From NCBI GenBank assembly GCA_027490145.1, contig JAIXYQ010000010.1, positions 248,001-312,000 on the forward strand: a stretch of DNA of 64,000 nt. Reading direction: 5' to 3'. Made by a program: the position numbers and the translations under genes. This DNA comes from Planctomycetaceae bacterium. Its GTDB lineage: Bacteria; Planctomycetota; Phycisphaerae; Phycisphaerales; SM1A02. Shown here piece by piece: positions 38,681 to 49,346 of this stretch (position 1 is the stretch's first letter; each line of letters begins with the position of its first letter). The notes below the pieces were generated by a model. The model made no database searches. It saw only the letters and a list, made by a program, of their open reading frames with translations, and was not told the origin of the DNA.

Positions 38681-39639
38681 TCGTACTCCTCCCGGAACCG
38701 CTTCAGGATGGCCGTTCCCACGAGCGTGAGCACGAGCGTCATCAGGAAGAGCGTCGCGGCCACGGCATAGCTCGACGCGTATTCCACGCTGTTGGCCTGG
38801 GCATCGCCGGTGAAGATGGCGACGATGAAGCCGGTCATGGTCTGCACCTGGCTGGCGGGATTCATCGTCAACTGCGCGAGCCCACCTGCGGCCAGGGCCA
38901 CGATCATCGTCTCGCCGATGGCGCGCGTGAGGGCAAGCAGGAAACTCGCCATGATCCCGCTGAGCGCCGCCGGCAGCACGACCTTGACCGACGTGTCGAA
39001 CTTCGTGCCGCCGAGCGCGGAACTGCCGTCGCGCAGGCTCTGCGGCACGGCGCGAAGGGCATCCTCGCTGAGCGAGCAGACGATCGGGAGGATCATGATC
39101 CCCACGGCAAGCCCGGCACTGAGGGCGTTGTAGGTCCCGAAGGCATCGCTCGCCCGCTGGAGCGCGGGCGTGATCACGGCCAGCGCGAAAAAGCCGTAGA
39201 CGACCGTCGGCACGCCCGCAAGGACCTCGAGTGCGGACTTGAGCACCATGCGCAGCCGCGGCGGTGCGTACTCCGACAGGAAGATGGCCGCCACCAAGCC
39301 GATCGGCAGCGCGAACGCGCCGGCGATGACCGTGACCAGCAAGGTGCCGCAAACCAGGGGCAGGACCCCGAACTTCTGCTCGCCGCCGAGCAGCGGGCTC
39401 CATTCGGTGCCCGTGAGGAAGGGGACGATGCCGATGCCCGGCTTGTCGGGGAACCCGGTGAAGAACCCCCAGGCTTCGATGCCCAGGACGGCCACGATCG
39501 AGAAGGTGGTCACGATCGACAGCAGCGAGAACGAGAGCAGCACCGTCTTCACGACCGTCTCGCTGCGGTCACGCGACGATCGCGGGATCGGCGTGCCGCG
39601 TGCGGCGGGAGTGGTCGCGGCGACTGCCGGTTGGGCCAT
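38677..39639 (-). CDS. pstC: Phosphate ABC transporter permease PstC
   Basis: 320 residues, about six membrane helices with an N-terminal basic cytoplasmic tail. [18 protein letters not shown] and [19 protein letters not shown] (EAA loop) identify PstC. TAGGAT lies exactly 6 nt before the ATG and there is no Shine-Dalgarno, so despite lying inside the cluster this gene may have its own leaderless promoter, giving a pstCAB-phoU sub-operon separate from pstS. Confidence 0.94.
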   Translation of the reverse strand: MAQPAVAATTPAARGTPIPRSSRDRSETVVKTVLLSFSLLSIVTTFSIVAVLGIEAWGFFTGFPDKPGIGIVPFLTGTEWSPLLGGEQKFGVLPLVCGTLLVTVIAGAFALPIGLVAAIFLSEYAPPRLRMVLKSALEVLAGVPTVVYGFFALAVITPALQRASDAFGTYNALSAGLAVGIMILPIVCSLSEDALRAVPQSLRDGSSALGGTKFDTSVKVVLPAALSGIMASFLLALTRAIGETMIVALAAGGLAQLTMNPASQVQTMTGFIVAIFTGDAQANSVEYASSYAVAATLFLMTLVLTLVGTAILKRFREEYE

Positions 39640-39702
39640 GGAAGGATCCTACGGCCCCGCGCCCGACGGCAGGGCGGACCTGGGTTCAGGCCGTGTTCAA
39701 CT

Positions 39703-40677
39703 TCATCGATAGATCGAGCGGAACGGGCCGTGCACTTCCTTGCCGTCGGCGCCGACGAACTGCGTCCCGGTCCGGCGGGCGACCCAGTTCGTGCGCACCA
39801 TCGACTGCAGGTCGGCGGGCAGCTTGATGTATCCGACTTCGGGCGCGAACTCCGGCGCCTTCTCGACCAGGTAGTCGACGAACGCGACCACCTGCGGCTT
39901 GGTCAGCGAGGCCGCGTTGACGTAGTAGAAGAGCGGTCGGCCAAGGGGTTGATAGGTACCGTCCTCCACCGTCTCGGGACTCGGCGCCACGGGACCCTTG
40001 CCACCGTCGATTGCCACGCCGCGCAGCTTGCCCTCGTTCTCCATGAGGTAGGCGATGCCGAAGAAACCGATGGCGTTCTTGTTGTCGAGGATGCCGCGCA
40101 CCAGGACGTTGTCATCCTCGCTGACGCTGATGTCGCCCCGGACCTTGCCGTCCTTGCCGATCACCGCCTCCTTGAAGTAGTCAAACGTTCCCGAGTCGGT
40201 ACCGGGGCTGAAGATCTGGATGGCCTCGTTGGGCCAGGCGGGGTTGAGATCGCTCCAGGTCTTGACGCCACCATCCGCGTAGATCCGCCTGAGGTCGGCG
40301 ACGGTCAGCGACGTGACCCAGGTGTTGGCCTTGTTGACGACGATCGAGAGTCCGTCGAAGGCCACCGGCAGCTCGACGAACTCGATGTTGTTCTTGCGCG
40401 CCAGGTCGACCTCGCCGGGCTTGATGGCGCGGCTCGCCGCGGTGATGTCGATCTCGCCCGCGCAGAAGCGCTTGAAGCCACCGCCGGTGCCGGACATGCC
40501 GACCGACACATTGACCTTCGGAGCGACCTTCTTGAACTCCTCGGCCGTCGCCTCGGAGATCAGGAACACGGTGCTCGAACCATCAAGCCGGACGGGCCCC
40601 GAAGCCTTCCTGGCGTCGGTGTCGGGGGACTGGGGACTGGCGAGGGTGATGATGGTGGCGAGGGTGGTCAGCAGCAT
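39703..40677 (-). CDS. pstS: Phosphate-binding protein PstS
   Basis: 324 residues with a signal peptide (MLLTTLATIITLASPQ). Periplasmic phosphate receptor. Ligand-binding segments: RLDGSSTVFLISEA near 30-44, GMSGTGGGFKRFCAGEIDI, TAASRAI and FSPGTDSGTFDYF. A candidate Pho box lies 36-53 bp upstream, and TAGGGT follows as a likely -10. A 63-bp gap separates it from pstC. Confidence 0.95.
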   Translation of the reverse strand: MLLTTLATIITLASPQSPDTDARKASGPVRLDGSSTVFLISEATAEEFKKVAPKVNVSVGMSGTGGGFKRFCAGEIDITAASRAIKPGEVDLARKNNIEFVELPVAFDGLSIVVNKANTWVTSLTVADLRRIYADGGVKTWSDLNPAWPNEAIQIFSPGTDSGTFDYFKEAVIGKDGKVRGDISVSEDDNVLVRGILDNKNAIGFFGIAYLMENEGKLRGVAIDGGKGPVAPSPETVEDGTYQPLGRPLFYYVNAASLTKPQVVAFVDYLVEKAPEFAPEVGYIKLPADLQSMVRTNWVARRTGTQFVGADGKEVHGPFRSIYR

Positions 40678-40712
40678 TGGCTCTTCTCAGGAATGTCGAC
40701 CCTAGCACGAAC

Positions 40713-40730
40713 AATGTTCAGGATATGTTA
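40713..40730 (-). promoter_or_regulatory. Candidate Pho box upstream of pstS
   Basis: On the minus strand TAACATA and GAACATT form two 7-bp direct repeats separated by TCCT, an 11-bp period like the PhoB-binding Pho box (CTGTCAT-N4-CTGTCAT). The left repeat includes the phoR stop codon. TAGGGT about 8 nt downstream could be the -10. Confidence 0.6.
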
Positions 40731-42119
40731 CGGCATCCCGGGAAGGAGGCTCTTGCCCGCGTCCGCCAGCGGCAGCCGGATCGTGAACCGTGAACCCTTG
40801 CCCACCACGCTCTGGGCATCGACCGCCCCCCCGTGCGCAAGGGCGATGTGCTTCACCAGGGCCAACCCGAGCCCCGTGCCACCCAGCTCACGGCTGCGCG
40901 CCTTGTCCACGCGGTAGAAGCGCTCGAAGATCCTGGGAAGGTGCTTGGCCGGGATGCCTGGGCCGTTGTCGACGACTTCGATCTCGACCACGTCGCCGGC
41001 CAGTCGGCCCTCGACCTCGACGCTCGAGCCCGTGGGCGAGTACTTGATCGCGTTCGAGACCAGGTTCGCCACGGCCTGATGCACGAGCGTGCGGTTGGCG
41101 AACACTCGGATCCCCGGACCGCATGTCACCGACAGGGCAACCTGCTTCGCGCGTGCCGTGTCGCCCAGCTCGCCCTGCACGTCGCCCAGGACCTGGCCGA
41201 TCTCCAAGTCTTCGAATTCAAGACCGGTCCGTGAATCGATCTGATCCAGCGACGCCAGGCTCAGGAGATCCTCGACCAGCATCGAGAGCCGACGCGTGTT
41301 GCGGTGGATGATCCCGATGAAGTGGCCGACCTGCGGGGGGTCGTCGTAGCCGATCTCCTGGAGCGTCTCCACGTAGCCCTTGATGTTCGTGATGGGCGTG
41401 CGCAGTTCGTGGCTCACGTTGGCCGCGAAGTCGGTCCGCATCGATTCAAGCCGCTTGAGCCGCGTGATGTCGTCAAGCACGATCAGCAGGCCGTCGAGGC
41501 GCCCGTCGCTCCCGGGCAGCGGTTCGCTGGCGGCCTGCATGACGAGGGTCTCGACGCCTTCGAGGCGGATCTCCGCACCGAGGTGCCCGTTCGCGGCCAG
41601 GGCCTCGTTGACGAAGCGGCTCAGGTCCGGCTGACGGGTGGCCTGCTGCAGCAGCTTGCCGCGGTAGTCACCGGAGAGCCCGAGCAGCTGCTCGGCGATC
41701 CGGTTGGCGCTGCGGATCCGCTGCTCCCGGTCGAGGGCGATCAGGCCGTTGCCGAGCGCTTCGAGGATCGCCTGCAGTTCATCCCGTTCGACGGTCAGCC
41801 GAGAGATCATCGTCGACACGTCGCGCTGCGCCCTGCCGAGCGCCCTCGAGACGCGGAACGCCTGGCCGCCCTGGGGCCGATCGAACCGCGCGGGGAGCCG
41901 GCCCTCAGCCATCGCATCGAGGGCAGCCTCGATCAAGCGAAGGTCACGGCTGCGGATGACGTGGCGCAGCGCCACGCACGCCGTGCCGCAGGCGAGCGCG
42001 GCCACCAGCAGGCCACCCGACGGCGATTCGCTCGTCAGCACCATGATGACCATGAGGGACGCCGCCATGAGCAGGGCCCAGGACAGCATGCGGAGCGCCG
42101 AGGTCGGCACGGTGGTCAT
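40728..42119 (-). CDS. phoR: Phosphate regulon sensor histidine kinase PhoR
   Basis: 463 residues. Two N-terminal membrane helices (about 10-28 and 33-52) with almost no periplasmic loop, a linker, a PAS domain (about 115-220, IRSANRIAEQLLGLSG), HisKA with His237 in VSHELRTPITNIKGYVETL, and HATPase with Asn356, DNGPGIP at 384-390 and GGTGLGLA at 413-420. The lack of a sensory loop fits PhoR, which senses through Pst/PhoU. TAGCCT lies 6 nt before the ATG, so it may be transcribed separately from phoB as well. Confidence 0.92.
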   Translation of the reverse strand: MTTVPTSALRMLSWALLMAASLMVIMVLTSESPSGGLLVAALACGTACVALRHVIRSRDLRLIEAALDAMAEGRLPARFDRPQGGQAFRVSRALGRAQRDVSTMISRLTVERDELQAILEALGNGLIALDREQRIRSANRIAEQLLGLSGDYRGKLLQQATRQPDLSRFVNEALAANGHLGAEIRLEGVETLVMQAASEPLPGSDGRLDGLLIVLDDITRLKRLESMRTDFAANVSHELRTPITNIKGYVETLQEIGYDDPPQVGHFIGIIHRNTRRLSMLVEDLLSLASLDQIDSRTGLEFEDLEIGQVLGDVQGELGDTARAKQVALSVTCGPGIRVFANRTLVHQAVANLVSNAIKYSPTGSSVEVEGRLAGDVVEIEVVDNGPGIPAKHLPRIFERFYRVDKARSRELGGTGLGLALVKHIALAHGGAVDAQSVVGKGSRFTIRLPLADAGKSLLPGMP

Positions 42120-42151
42120 GCGCGGAGGCTATCGCGCGGGGCGACTCGGGT

Positions 42152-42853
42152 TCACTCGGTCAGGTCGTTCGGATCGCGGAACCGGTAGCCCACGCCGCGG
42201 ACGGTCTGCACGCATTCGCCGAGGGCACCGAGCTTGCGTCGCACGGCGGTCACATGCACGTCGACGGTCCGGCTGGACAGCACGGTGTTGCGGCCATGCA
42301 CGGCGCTGATGATCTGGTCACGCGTGCGCACGAAGCCAGGACGGAGCGCGAGGAAGTGCAGGATCCCGAACTCGGTCACCGTGAGTTCGATCGTCTGGCC
42401 GTCGACGGTCACCACGTGGCGTTCCCGGTCGATGAGCAGGCGGCCGTTGACCAGACTGATGCGCTCGGTGGGCTCGGTCGCGCCGGTCTTGCGCAGCGCG
42501 TTGCGCAGGCGCGCCATGAGGACGCGCGGGCTGAAGGGCTTGGTGACGTAGTCGTCCGCACCCATCTCGAGCCCGGCCACGATGTCGGACTCCTCGCCAC
42601 GGGCGGTGAGCATGACGACCGGGATCTCCTTGGTGCGGTCCTGGCCCTTCAGGCGCCGGCAGATCTCCAGGCCATCGAGGTCAGGCAGCATGAGGTCCAG
42701 CACGATCAGGTCGTAGCCGGCACCCTGGACCATCTCGATGGCCTTGCGGCCGTTGCGCGCCACGCTGACCTGCATGCCGTCGCGCTCCAGGTGGAACTTC
42801 ACCAGGTCGGCGATCTCGTTCTCGTCCTCGACGATCAGTGCGCTCGCGGGCAT
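42152..42853 (-). CDS. phoB: Phosphate regulon response regulator PhoB
   Basis: 233 residues. Receiver domain with phospho-acceptor Asp53 (VLDLMLPD), Thr83 and Lys105; winged-helix OmpR-type DNA-binding domain from about 130 (LTVTEFGILHFLALRPG, SSRTVDVHVTAVRRKL). First gene of the phosphate cluster. The -10 element CATAAT lies exactly 6 nt before the ATG, with ATGACA 16 bp further upstream as a possible -35. Confidence 0.92.
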   Translation of the reverse strand: MPASALIVEDENEIADLVKFHLERDGMQVSVARNGRKAIEMVQGAGYDLIVLDLMLPDLDGLEICRRLKGQDRTKEIPVVMLTARGEESDIVAGLEMGADDYVTKPFSPRVLMARLRNALRKTGATEPTERISLVNGRLLIDRERHVVTVDGQTIELTVTEFGILHFLALRPGFVRTRDQIISAVHGRNTVLSSRTVDVHVTAVRRKLGALGECVQTVRGVGYRFRDPNDLTE

Positions 42854-42918
42854 GGCAGGATTATGGCGGGCTGCCGGTCTTTGTCATGTGTCGGAAGCGT
42901 TAAGAGTCCATGAACCCT

Positions 42919-44028
42919 TCACGGACCGATCGTGGTGCAGCAGCGTCCGGCTCGGGCATGGCGACCCGTGACGGCGGGCAATCCGGGAGCCACGCCATCC
43001 TGGGCAAGCGCTGCGAGGACCGCCATCGCGGCCGCCTCGCGGTAGGCGGGTGGCCATGCCGTGGCAGCGGGTGGCGTCCCCCCGGGAAGGCCCTGACGGA
43101 GCGCCGTCTCCAGCGCACGGTTCAGCACGCCGCCGCCGGCAAGGACCAGGCCGTGCACCTCGTGTCGGCCCAGGACCGTCACGATCGTTCGTGCGATCGC
43201 GGACACCGCCGAGGCGCACGCATCGAGCGGCGAGAGATGCCCGAGCAGGGATGCTGCGCTGGCGACGGACTCATCGGCCGTGCCGAGGCTGCGTCCCGAC
43301 CCGGCCTGTGCCGACAGGACGCCCATGACGGCGTCGCTGGCCGCACCATCGACGGTGCCGGCCATGGCCGCACGGCCATCCCAGTCGCAGGGTTGGCCAA
43401 GTCGCGTGCGTGCGAGTTCATCGAGCAGCTGATTGCACAGGCAGACGTCGAAGCCGCGCACGGCCGCTGGATCACTGCCTCGGGGCGGGAGCACCGTGGC
43501 GTTGGCGAAGCCACCCAGGTTGATGACCGCGGTGGGGCTGGTGCCCGCGTACATGATGAAGTCGCTCGTCGGCGTGAGTGGTGCACCTTGGCCACCGGCA
43601 GCGAGGTCCGCACCGCGAAGGTCATGGAACACGGGCACGCCGAACGCGTCGGCCACGGGCCAGGGTGCGCAGAGCTGCATCGACACGGGGGGTGCGTGGT
43701 AGAGGGTCTGCCCGTGCATCGCAATCGCCGTCGGTGCCGCGGTGGTCCGGCCCAGTTCCTGCATCGCCTTCACGTGTGCATGCGCCAGGTCGTGCGCGAG
43801 CCCGGCCAGTGCGCCCGCGGTCGTGGGCTCCTGCCGCAGCGCCGAACGCACGCGCGCCGCGAGCCCCGGCATCGCCTCGTCGTAGGGGAGCGAGGCTCCC
43901 GCGAGGAACCGCGGACGCATCGACCAGCCATGGCCTTCGATGGCCACGGCCGCCACGTCGATGCCATCGCAGCTCGTGCCGCTCATGCAGCCGTGGATCA
44001 CGCGAACGTCGCCATCGCCGACAGCCAT
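42919..44028 (-). CDS. anmK: Anhydro-N-acetylmuramic acid kinase
   Basis: 369 residues. Phosphorylates and opens 1,6-anhydro-MurNAc released from peptidoglycan, for recycling. [16 protein letters not shown] near 14 is the signature; [26 protein letters not shown] and [14 protein letters not shown] are also typical. Its presence implies peptidoglycan turnover. The start at 44028 is favoured over an upstream in-frame ATG because CACAAT lies 6 nt before it; the region is shared with a divergent gene. Confidence 0.92.
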   Translation of the reverse strand: MAVGDGDVRVIHGCMSGTSCDGIDVAAVAIEGHGWSMRPRFLAGASLPYDEAMPGLAARVRSALRQEPTTAGALAGLAHDLAHAHVKAMQELGRTTAAPTAIAMHGQTLYHAPPVSMQLCAPWPVADAFGVPVFHDLRGADLAAGGQGAPLTPTSDFIMYAGTSPTAVINLGGFANATVLPPRGSDPAAVRGFDVCLCNQLLDELARTRLGQPCDWDGRAAMAGTVDGAASDAVMGVLSAQAGSGRSLGTADESVASAASLLGHLSPLDACASAVSAIARTIVTVLGRHEVHGLVLAGGGVLNRALETALRQGLPGGTPPAATAWPPAYREAAAMAVLAALAQDGVAPGLPAVTGRHARAGRCCTTIGP

Positions 44029-44066
44029 GGGGGCATTGTGGCAGAACCGATACACTCGCGGGTCGC
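44029..44066. promoter_or_regulatory. Divergent promoters anmK / UDP-xylose synthase
   Basis: Only 38 bp separate the two start codons. CACAAT on the minus strand (44035-44040) and TACACT on the plus strand (44051-44056) are the -10-like elements, 6 and 10 nt from their start codons. Any -35 contacts of one promoter would fall inside the other gene's promoter or coding sequence. Confidence 0.55.
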
Positions 44067-45038
<972 letters not shown>

Positions 45039-45155
45039 TCTCGCGCGGGCGGTTCAGCCGGTCGCGGGCGGGTCGACGGCAACCGCCACGGCCATGTCGG
45101 CCGAGGGCGCCGCGGTGCTCGGTGGGTGGTGGCCCCGGCCATCCCGGTCAACCGG

Positions 45156-46319
45156 TCATCGGGGCATGCCGCTGCGTTGCAACTTGGCGATGCATTCTGG
45201 AATCACGCGGGTGGCGTGGTCCAGCTCGTCGGCGGTGGTCAAGCGGGACACGCTGAGGCGGATCGTGCCATGCGCCACGGGGTCGGGAAGGCCCATCGCC
45301 CGGAGCACGGGCGAGGGCTCGAGCGATCCACTCGAACACGCTGCGCCGGCACTGGCGGCCACGCCGCGCTCGGAGAGCAGCAACAGGATCGCCTCGGCTT
45401 CAAGGCCGGGGAAGGCGATGCTCGAGGTGTTCCAGAGCCGGGGCGACCCGGCCGCGTTCACGATGGCACCGGGGACGGTCGCCACGATCGCGCGTTCGAG
45501 CGCGGTGATCAGGGTTCGGCATGGTGCCGCGGGGGTGCACTGCGCGAGCCAGGCCCGGGCTGCCTGGGCAGCCACGCCGAAGCCCACGATGCCCGCCACG
45601 TTCTCCGTGCCGGCGCGGCGGCCGAGTTCCTGCGGGCCGCCCGGCAGGATCGACTCGATCGCTGCGCCCGGGCGCATGGCGATCGCACCCACGCCCTTCG
45701 GACCATGGAGCTTGTGGGCGCTGCAGGTCAGCGCATCGATGCCCAGCGCGGACCACTCGACCGGTTCGCGGCCGACCCACTGCACGGCGTCGGTGTGCAG
45801 GACGATGTCCGCGGCGCGGCATCGCGCCGCGACCTCGGCGATCGGCTGGATCACGCCCGTCTCGTTGTTCGCCCACATCAGGCTGAGCACACTGATGCTG
45901 CGGCCGTGCGCGCGCAGCAGTTCATCGAGTGCGTCGAGATCGATGACGCCATCCGGCCGGTGGCGCAGCCAATGCACCGCGGTGCCTCGGGCTTCGAGTG
46001 ATTGCGCAAGTTCCCGCACCGCACTGTGCTCGAGTGCACTGGTGGCGAGCGCGGGTCGTCCAGGCCGCGCTGCGATCGCACCCAGGATCACGCGCTGCGC
46101 GGCTTCGGTCCCGCCCGAGGTGAAGGTCACCGCCCGCGGCGTACAGCCGAGCAGGCTGGCCACCTGCTCACGCGCCAGTTCCATGGCGTGGCGCGCCTCG
46201 ACACCCGCACGATGAACGCTGCTGGGGTTCGCCCATCGCTCGCGCATGCATGACGCCATCGCGTCGACCACCTCGGGAAGCGGCTGGGTCGTGGCGTTGC
46301 AGTCGAGGTACGCCTGCAT
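45156..46319 (-). CDS. Cysteine desulfurase (NifS/IscS type)
   Basis: 387 residues, fold type I PLP enzyme. Takes sulphur from cysteine for iron-sulphur clusters and tRNA thiolation. N-terminal YLDCNATTQPLPEVVDAM, PLP Lys in CSAHKLHGPKGVGA, RAGTENVAGIVGFG, and the sulphur-carrying Cys in SAGAACSSGSLEPS, a long-loop group I pattern. It lies 3 bp downstream of pgi on the same strand and has no IscU or other isc genes beside it. Confidence 0.92.
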   Translation of the reverse strand: MQAYLDCNATTQPLPEVVDAMASCMRERWANPSSVHRAGVEARHAMELAREQVASLLGCTPRAVTFTSGGTEAAQRVILGAIAARPGRPALATSALEHSAVRELAQSLEARGTAVHWLRHRPDGVIDLDALDELLRAHGRSISVLSLMWANNETGVIQPIAEVAARCRAADIVLHTDAVQWVGREPVEWSALGIDALTCSAHKLHGPKGVGAIAMRPGAAIESILPGGPQELGRRAGTENVAGIVGFGVAAQAARAWLAQCTPAAPCRTLITALERAIVATVPGAIVNAAGSPRLWNTSSIAFPGLEAEAILLLLSERGVAASAGAACSSGSLEPSPVLRAMGLPDPVAHGTIRLSVSRLTTADELDHATRVIPECIAKLQRSGMPR

Positions 46320-46322
46320 GGT

Positions 46323-47978
46323 TCAGGTTGCCGTGGTGCGCAGCGTCCGGAGGAGTGCCTCGGTGCTTGCATCGTGCGTGGTGCAGGTCGACGTGCCCTC
46401 GAGGCCCTTGATCGCCTCGACGGCCAGGGACTTGCCGAGTTCGACGCCCCATTGGTCGAAGGAGTTGATGCCCCACACGATGCCCTGCACGAAGGTCGAA
46501 TGCTCGTAGAGGGCGACGAGTGCGCCGAAGCTGGCGGGCGTGAGTGCGTCCGCCCAGAGGAACGAACTCGGTCGGTTCCCGGGGAACGTGCGATGGGGGA
46601 CGAGCGCCTCGGACGTGCCCTCGGCGCGCACCTCGTCGGCCGTCCGGCCGAAGGCGAACGCCTGGGCTTGCGCGATCGCGTTCGCGTTGAGCAGCACACG
46701 ATGTCGCCCGAGCGGATGGGCCGCCGTCCTGAACGCGATGAAGTCGATGGGCACGATGGTCGTGCCTTGGTGCAGCATCTGGTAGAAGGCATGCTGGCCG
46801 TTGGTGCCGGCCTCGCCGAAGACGACGGGACACGTGCGCCAGGACACGGGTTCACCGTGATCATCCACGCGCTTGCCGTTGGACTCCATGAGCAGTTGCT
46901 GCAGGTAGGCCGGGAAGCGCGAGAGCAGCTGGTCGTAGGGCAGGACAGCGAGCGCAGGCAGGCCCAGGACGCTGGAGTTCCAGACGCCGATCATGCCCAT
47001 CAGCACGGGCAGGTTCGACTCGAGCGGCGCGGTGCGCGCGTGCTCGTCCATGGCGTGGAACCCCTGCAGCAGTTCGCGGAAGCGCTCGGGTCCAATGGCC
47101 ACCATGGTGCTCAGCCCGATCGCACTGTCCATGCTGTAGCGCCCGCCGACCCAATCCCAGAACCCGAACATGTGGTCAGGATCGATGCCGAAGGCCCGCA
47201 CCCGCGCTTCGTTGGTGCTCACCGCGACGAAGTGACGGATGACCGCCGCCTCGCCGAGCGCGGACACCAGCCAGGCGCGCGCGCTGGCGGCGTTTTCCAT
47301 GGTTTCCTGGGTCGTGAAGGTCTTGCTGCAGACGATGAAGAGCGTCTGCGCCGGATCGAGCCCGGCGAGCGCGATCGAAAGGTCGTTGCCATCGACGTTG
47401 CTCACGAAGCGGCAGTCGAGTTCGGGCGTCCGCCAGGGCTGCAGCGCCAGGTAGGCCATGGCGGGCCCGAGGTCGCTGCCGCCGATGCCGATGTTGACGA
47501 CATGACGGATGCGCTTGCCGGTCGATCCGGTCCACGCGCCGCTGCGCAGCGCGTTCGCGAACCGGGCCATGCGCTCAAGCGTGTGCTGCACGTCGGGCAC
47601 CACGTCGTGGCCATCCACCGCGATCGATGCGGTGCCGGGCGCACGCAGGGCCGCATGCAGCACCGAGCGCCCTTCGGTCCAGTTCATCCGTGCGCCCGCG
47701 AGCATGGCCGCGAAGCGCTCGGGCACCTGACGTTCGCGCGCCAGCTCGAGCAGGAGCGGCATCGTGCCCGGCTGCATGAGTTGCTTGGACCAGTCCAGCG
47801 TCCACCCGGCGCCGGCGGCGGTGCAGCGCGCAGCGCGACCGGGCTCGGCGGCGAAGGCAGAGCGCAGATCCACGGGATCGATGCTCGCGTGATGCGCGAG
47901 CAGGGCCTTCCAGGAAGCAGCGTCACCCAAGCGGCTTCGCAGGGGAAGGGAGCACGCATCGAGCGTTGCAGTCGACAT
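46323..47978 (-). CDS. pgi: Glucose-6-phosphate isomerase
   Basis: 551 residues, the long (eukaryote/E. coli-like) form. Interconverts glucose-6-phosphate and fructose-6-phosphate. NIGIGGSDLGPAM near 165, SKTFTTQETMENA, FWDWVGGRYSMDSAIGL, GEAGTNGQHAFYQMLHQGT (Glu and His) and FDQWGVELGK (Lys) are the family signatures. TACAGT lies exactly 6 nt before the ATG. It is divergent from transaldolase and forms an operon with the cysteine desulfurase gene downstream. Confidence 0.95.
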   Translation of the reverse strand: MSTATLDACSLPLRSRLGDAASWKALLAHHASIDPVDLRSAFAAEPGRAARCTAAGAGWTLDWSKQLMQPGTMPLLLELARERQVPERFAAMLAGARMNWTEGRSVLHAALRAPGTASIAVDGHDVVPDVQHTLERMARFANALRSGAWTGSTGKRIRHVVNIGIGGSDLGPAMAYLALQPWRTPELDCRFVSNVDGNDLSIALAGLDPAQTLFIVCSKTFTTQETMENAASARAWLVSALGEAAVIRHFVAVSTNEARVRAFGIDPDHMFGFWDWVGGRYSMDSAIGLSTMVAIGPERFRELLQGFHAMDEHARTAPLESNLPVLMGMIGVWNSSVLGLPALAVLPYDQLLSRFPAYLQQLLMESNGKRVDDHGEPVSWRTCPVVFGEAGTNGQHAFYQMLHQGTTIVPIDFIAFRTAAHPLGRHRVLLNANAIAQAQAFAFGRTADEVRAEGTSEALVPHRTFPGNRPSSFLWADALTPASFGALVALYEHSTFVQGIVWGINSFDQWGVELGKSLAVEAIKGLEGTSTCTTHDASTEALLRTLRTTAT

Positions 47979-48027
47979 GCGGAGACTGTACGGCAGCTGC
48001 GTTCGTCGGCGCGGGTACAGTTGGTGC
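47979..48027. promoter_or_regulatory. Divergent leaderless promoters pgi / tal
   Basis: The 49 bp between start codons hold TACAGT in each orientation, at 47985-47990 (minus) and 48016-48021 (plus), each exactly 6 nt from its start codon. The symmetry suggests co-regulation of glycolysis and pentose phosphate entry, without Shine-Dalgarno sequences. Confidence 0.6.
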
Positions 48028-49092
48028 ATGAAGCAGACTGCGTTGCTGAACCTCCTCGGCCAGAGTCCTTGGCAGGACAACATCACCCGCCGCATGCTCG
48101 ATGATGGTTCGCTGGCGCGGACGATCGAGGCGCTCGGCATCACCGGGCTGACGAGCAACCCCACGATCTTCGAGAAGGCCATCGGCTCGGGCTCCGAGTA
48201 CGACGCCCAGGTCAAGGCGTGCGCCGCGCGTGGGCTCGATGCCGACGCCACCTTCTTCGAGTTGGCGCTCGAGGACCTGTGCCGGGCGTGCGATCTCTTC
48301 CTGCCGATCCATCGACGCACCGGTGGCGTGGATGGATGGGTCAGCCTGGAGGTCAGTCCGCTCCTGGCCAACGACACCCAGAGCACGGTCGATGCCGCGG
48401 TGGCGCTGCACACCAGGGCCGCACGTCCCAACCTGTTCATCAAGGTGCCGGGCACCCCTGAGGGTCTTCCGGCCATCACGGAACTCATCGCGCGCGGCGT
48501 GCCGGTCAACGTGACGCTGCTCTTTGACGTGGCGCAGTACGAGGCGACCGTGCTGGCCTACATCAAGGGCCTTGAGCAGCGCATGGCTGCGGGACTGGCC
48601 CCGGACACCTGCAGCGTGGCCAGCGTCTTCATCAGCCGCTGGGACAAGGCCACCGCGGGGCTGCCCGAGGGCTTCCGCAACCGGGTGGGGATCGCGATGG
48701 GGCGCGCGTGCTACGACCGCTTCCTCGATCTCTTCTCGGGTGATCGCTTCGAAGCCCTGCGTGCGAAGGGAGCACGTCCGCAGCGGCTGCTCTATGCGAG
48801 CACCGGCACGAAGGATCCGGCCTTGCCGAAGTCGTTCTACGTCGAAGCGCTGTGCAGCCCCGGCACCGTCAACACGATGCCTGAGGATGCGCTGCATGGC
48901 CTGGCCAATGCGGGCACGCTCAAGGCATGCTTCACGCCCGGCGATCCCGCAACGGCCGAGGTCCTCAAGGGCGCGATGGCGAACGGTGTGGATCTGGCCA
49001 AGCTGGCGCATCAGTTGCAGACCGAGGGTCGCGACGCCTTCATCGCGAGTTGGCACGCGCTGCTCAAGAGCATCGCTTCCAAGCGCGGTTGA
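48028..49092 (+). CDS. tal: Transaldolase
   Basis: 354 residues, the longer TalAB-type subfamily. Moves a dihydroxyacetone unit between sugar phosphates in the pentose phosphate pathway. GITGLTSNPTIFEKAI near 31, VSLEVSPLLANDT, Schiff-base Lys in NLFIKVPGTPEGLPA, VNVTLLFDVAQYE and YASTGTKDP are the expected motifs. TACAGT lies 6 nt upstream of the ATG. It shares the divergent region with pgi, and downstream lies the second repeat cluster. Confidence 0.95.
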   Translation: MKQTALLNLLGQSPWQDNITRRMLDDGSLARTIEALGITGLTSNPTIFEKAIGSGSEYDAQVKACAARGLDADATFFELALEDLCRACDLFLPIHRRTGGVDGWVSLEVSPLLANDTQSTVDAAVALHTRAARPNLFIKVPGTPEGLPAITELIARGVPVNVTLLFDVAQYEATVLAYIKGLEQRMAAGLAPDTCSVASVFISRWDKATAGLPEGFRNRVGIAMGRACYDRFLDLFSGDRFEALRAKGARPQRLLYASTGTKDPALPKSFYVEALCSPGTVNTMPEDALHGLANAGTLKACFTPGDPATAEVLKGAMANGVDLAKLAHQLQTEGRDAFIASWHALLKSIASKRG

Positions 49093-49175
49093 ACGCGCGA
49101 TGGCGGGCACGGGCCGCCATGCGGTCGTCGGTGCAGGCGCAGACCGATGCTCTCGCGGCCGTCGCTCCCTTTGGT

Positions 49176-49311
49176 CGCGGCATGCCTCGTTCGCTCAGAC
49201 AGTCCTCGCCTGCTCAGAAACTGGCGCGTCTGTCACCCCGTGGTCACTGACCGCTGCTGCGCGCCAGCTTTCCTCGCAGGCTGCGGAACTCGCTCTGCGA
49301 GGCATGCCGCG
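49176..49311. repeat. Long imperfect inverted repeat
   Basis: Perfect 14-bp ends (CGCGGCATGCCTCG at 49176-49189 and its complement at 49298-49311) bound about 55-bp arms that pair only partly, closing on CTGGCGCG and GCGCGCCAG, with a loop around 49231-49257. TTTTT follows the right arm at 49315. It could be a palindromic mobile remnant or an inefficient terminator for tal. It sits next to the dispersed repeat. Confidence 0.55.
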
Positions 49312-49346
49312 CCCTTTTTCCGCGACGGCCGCAACAGAGCTCACCA

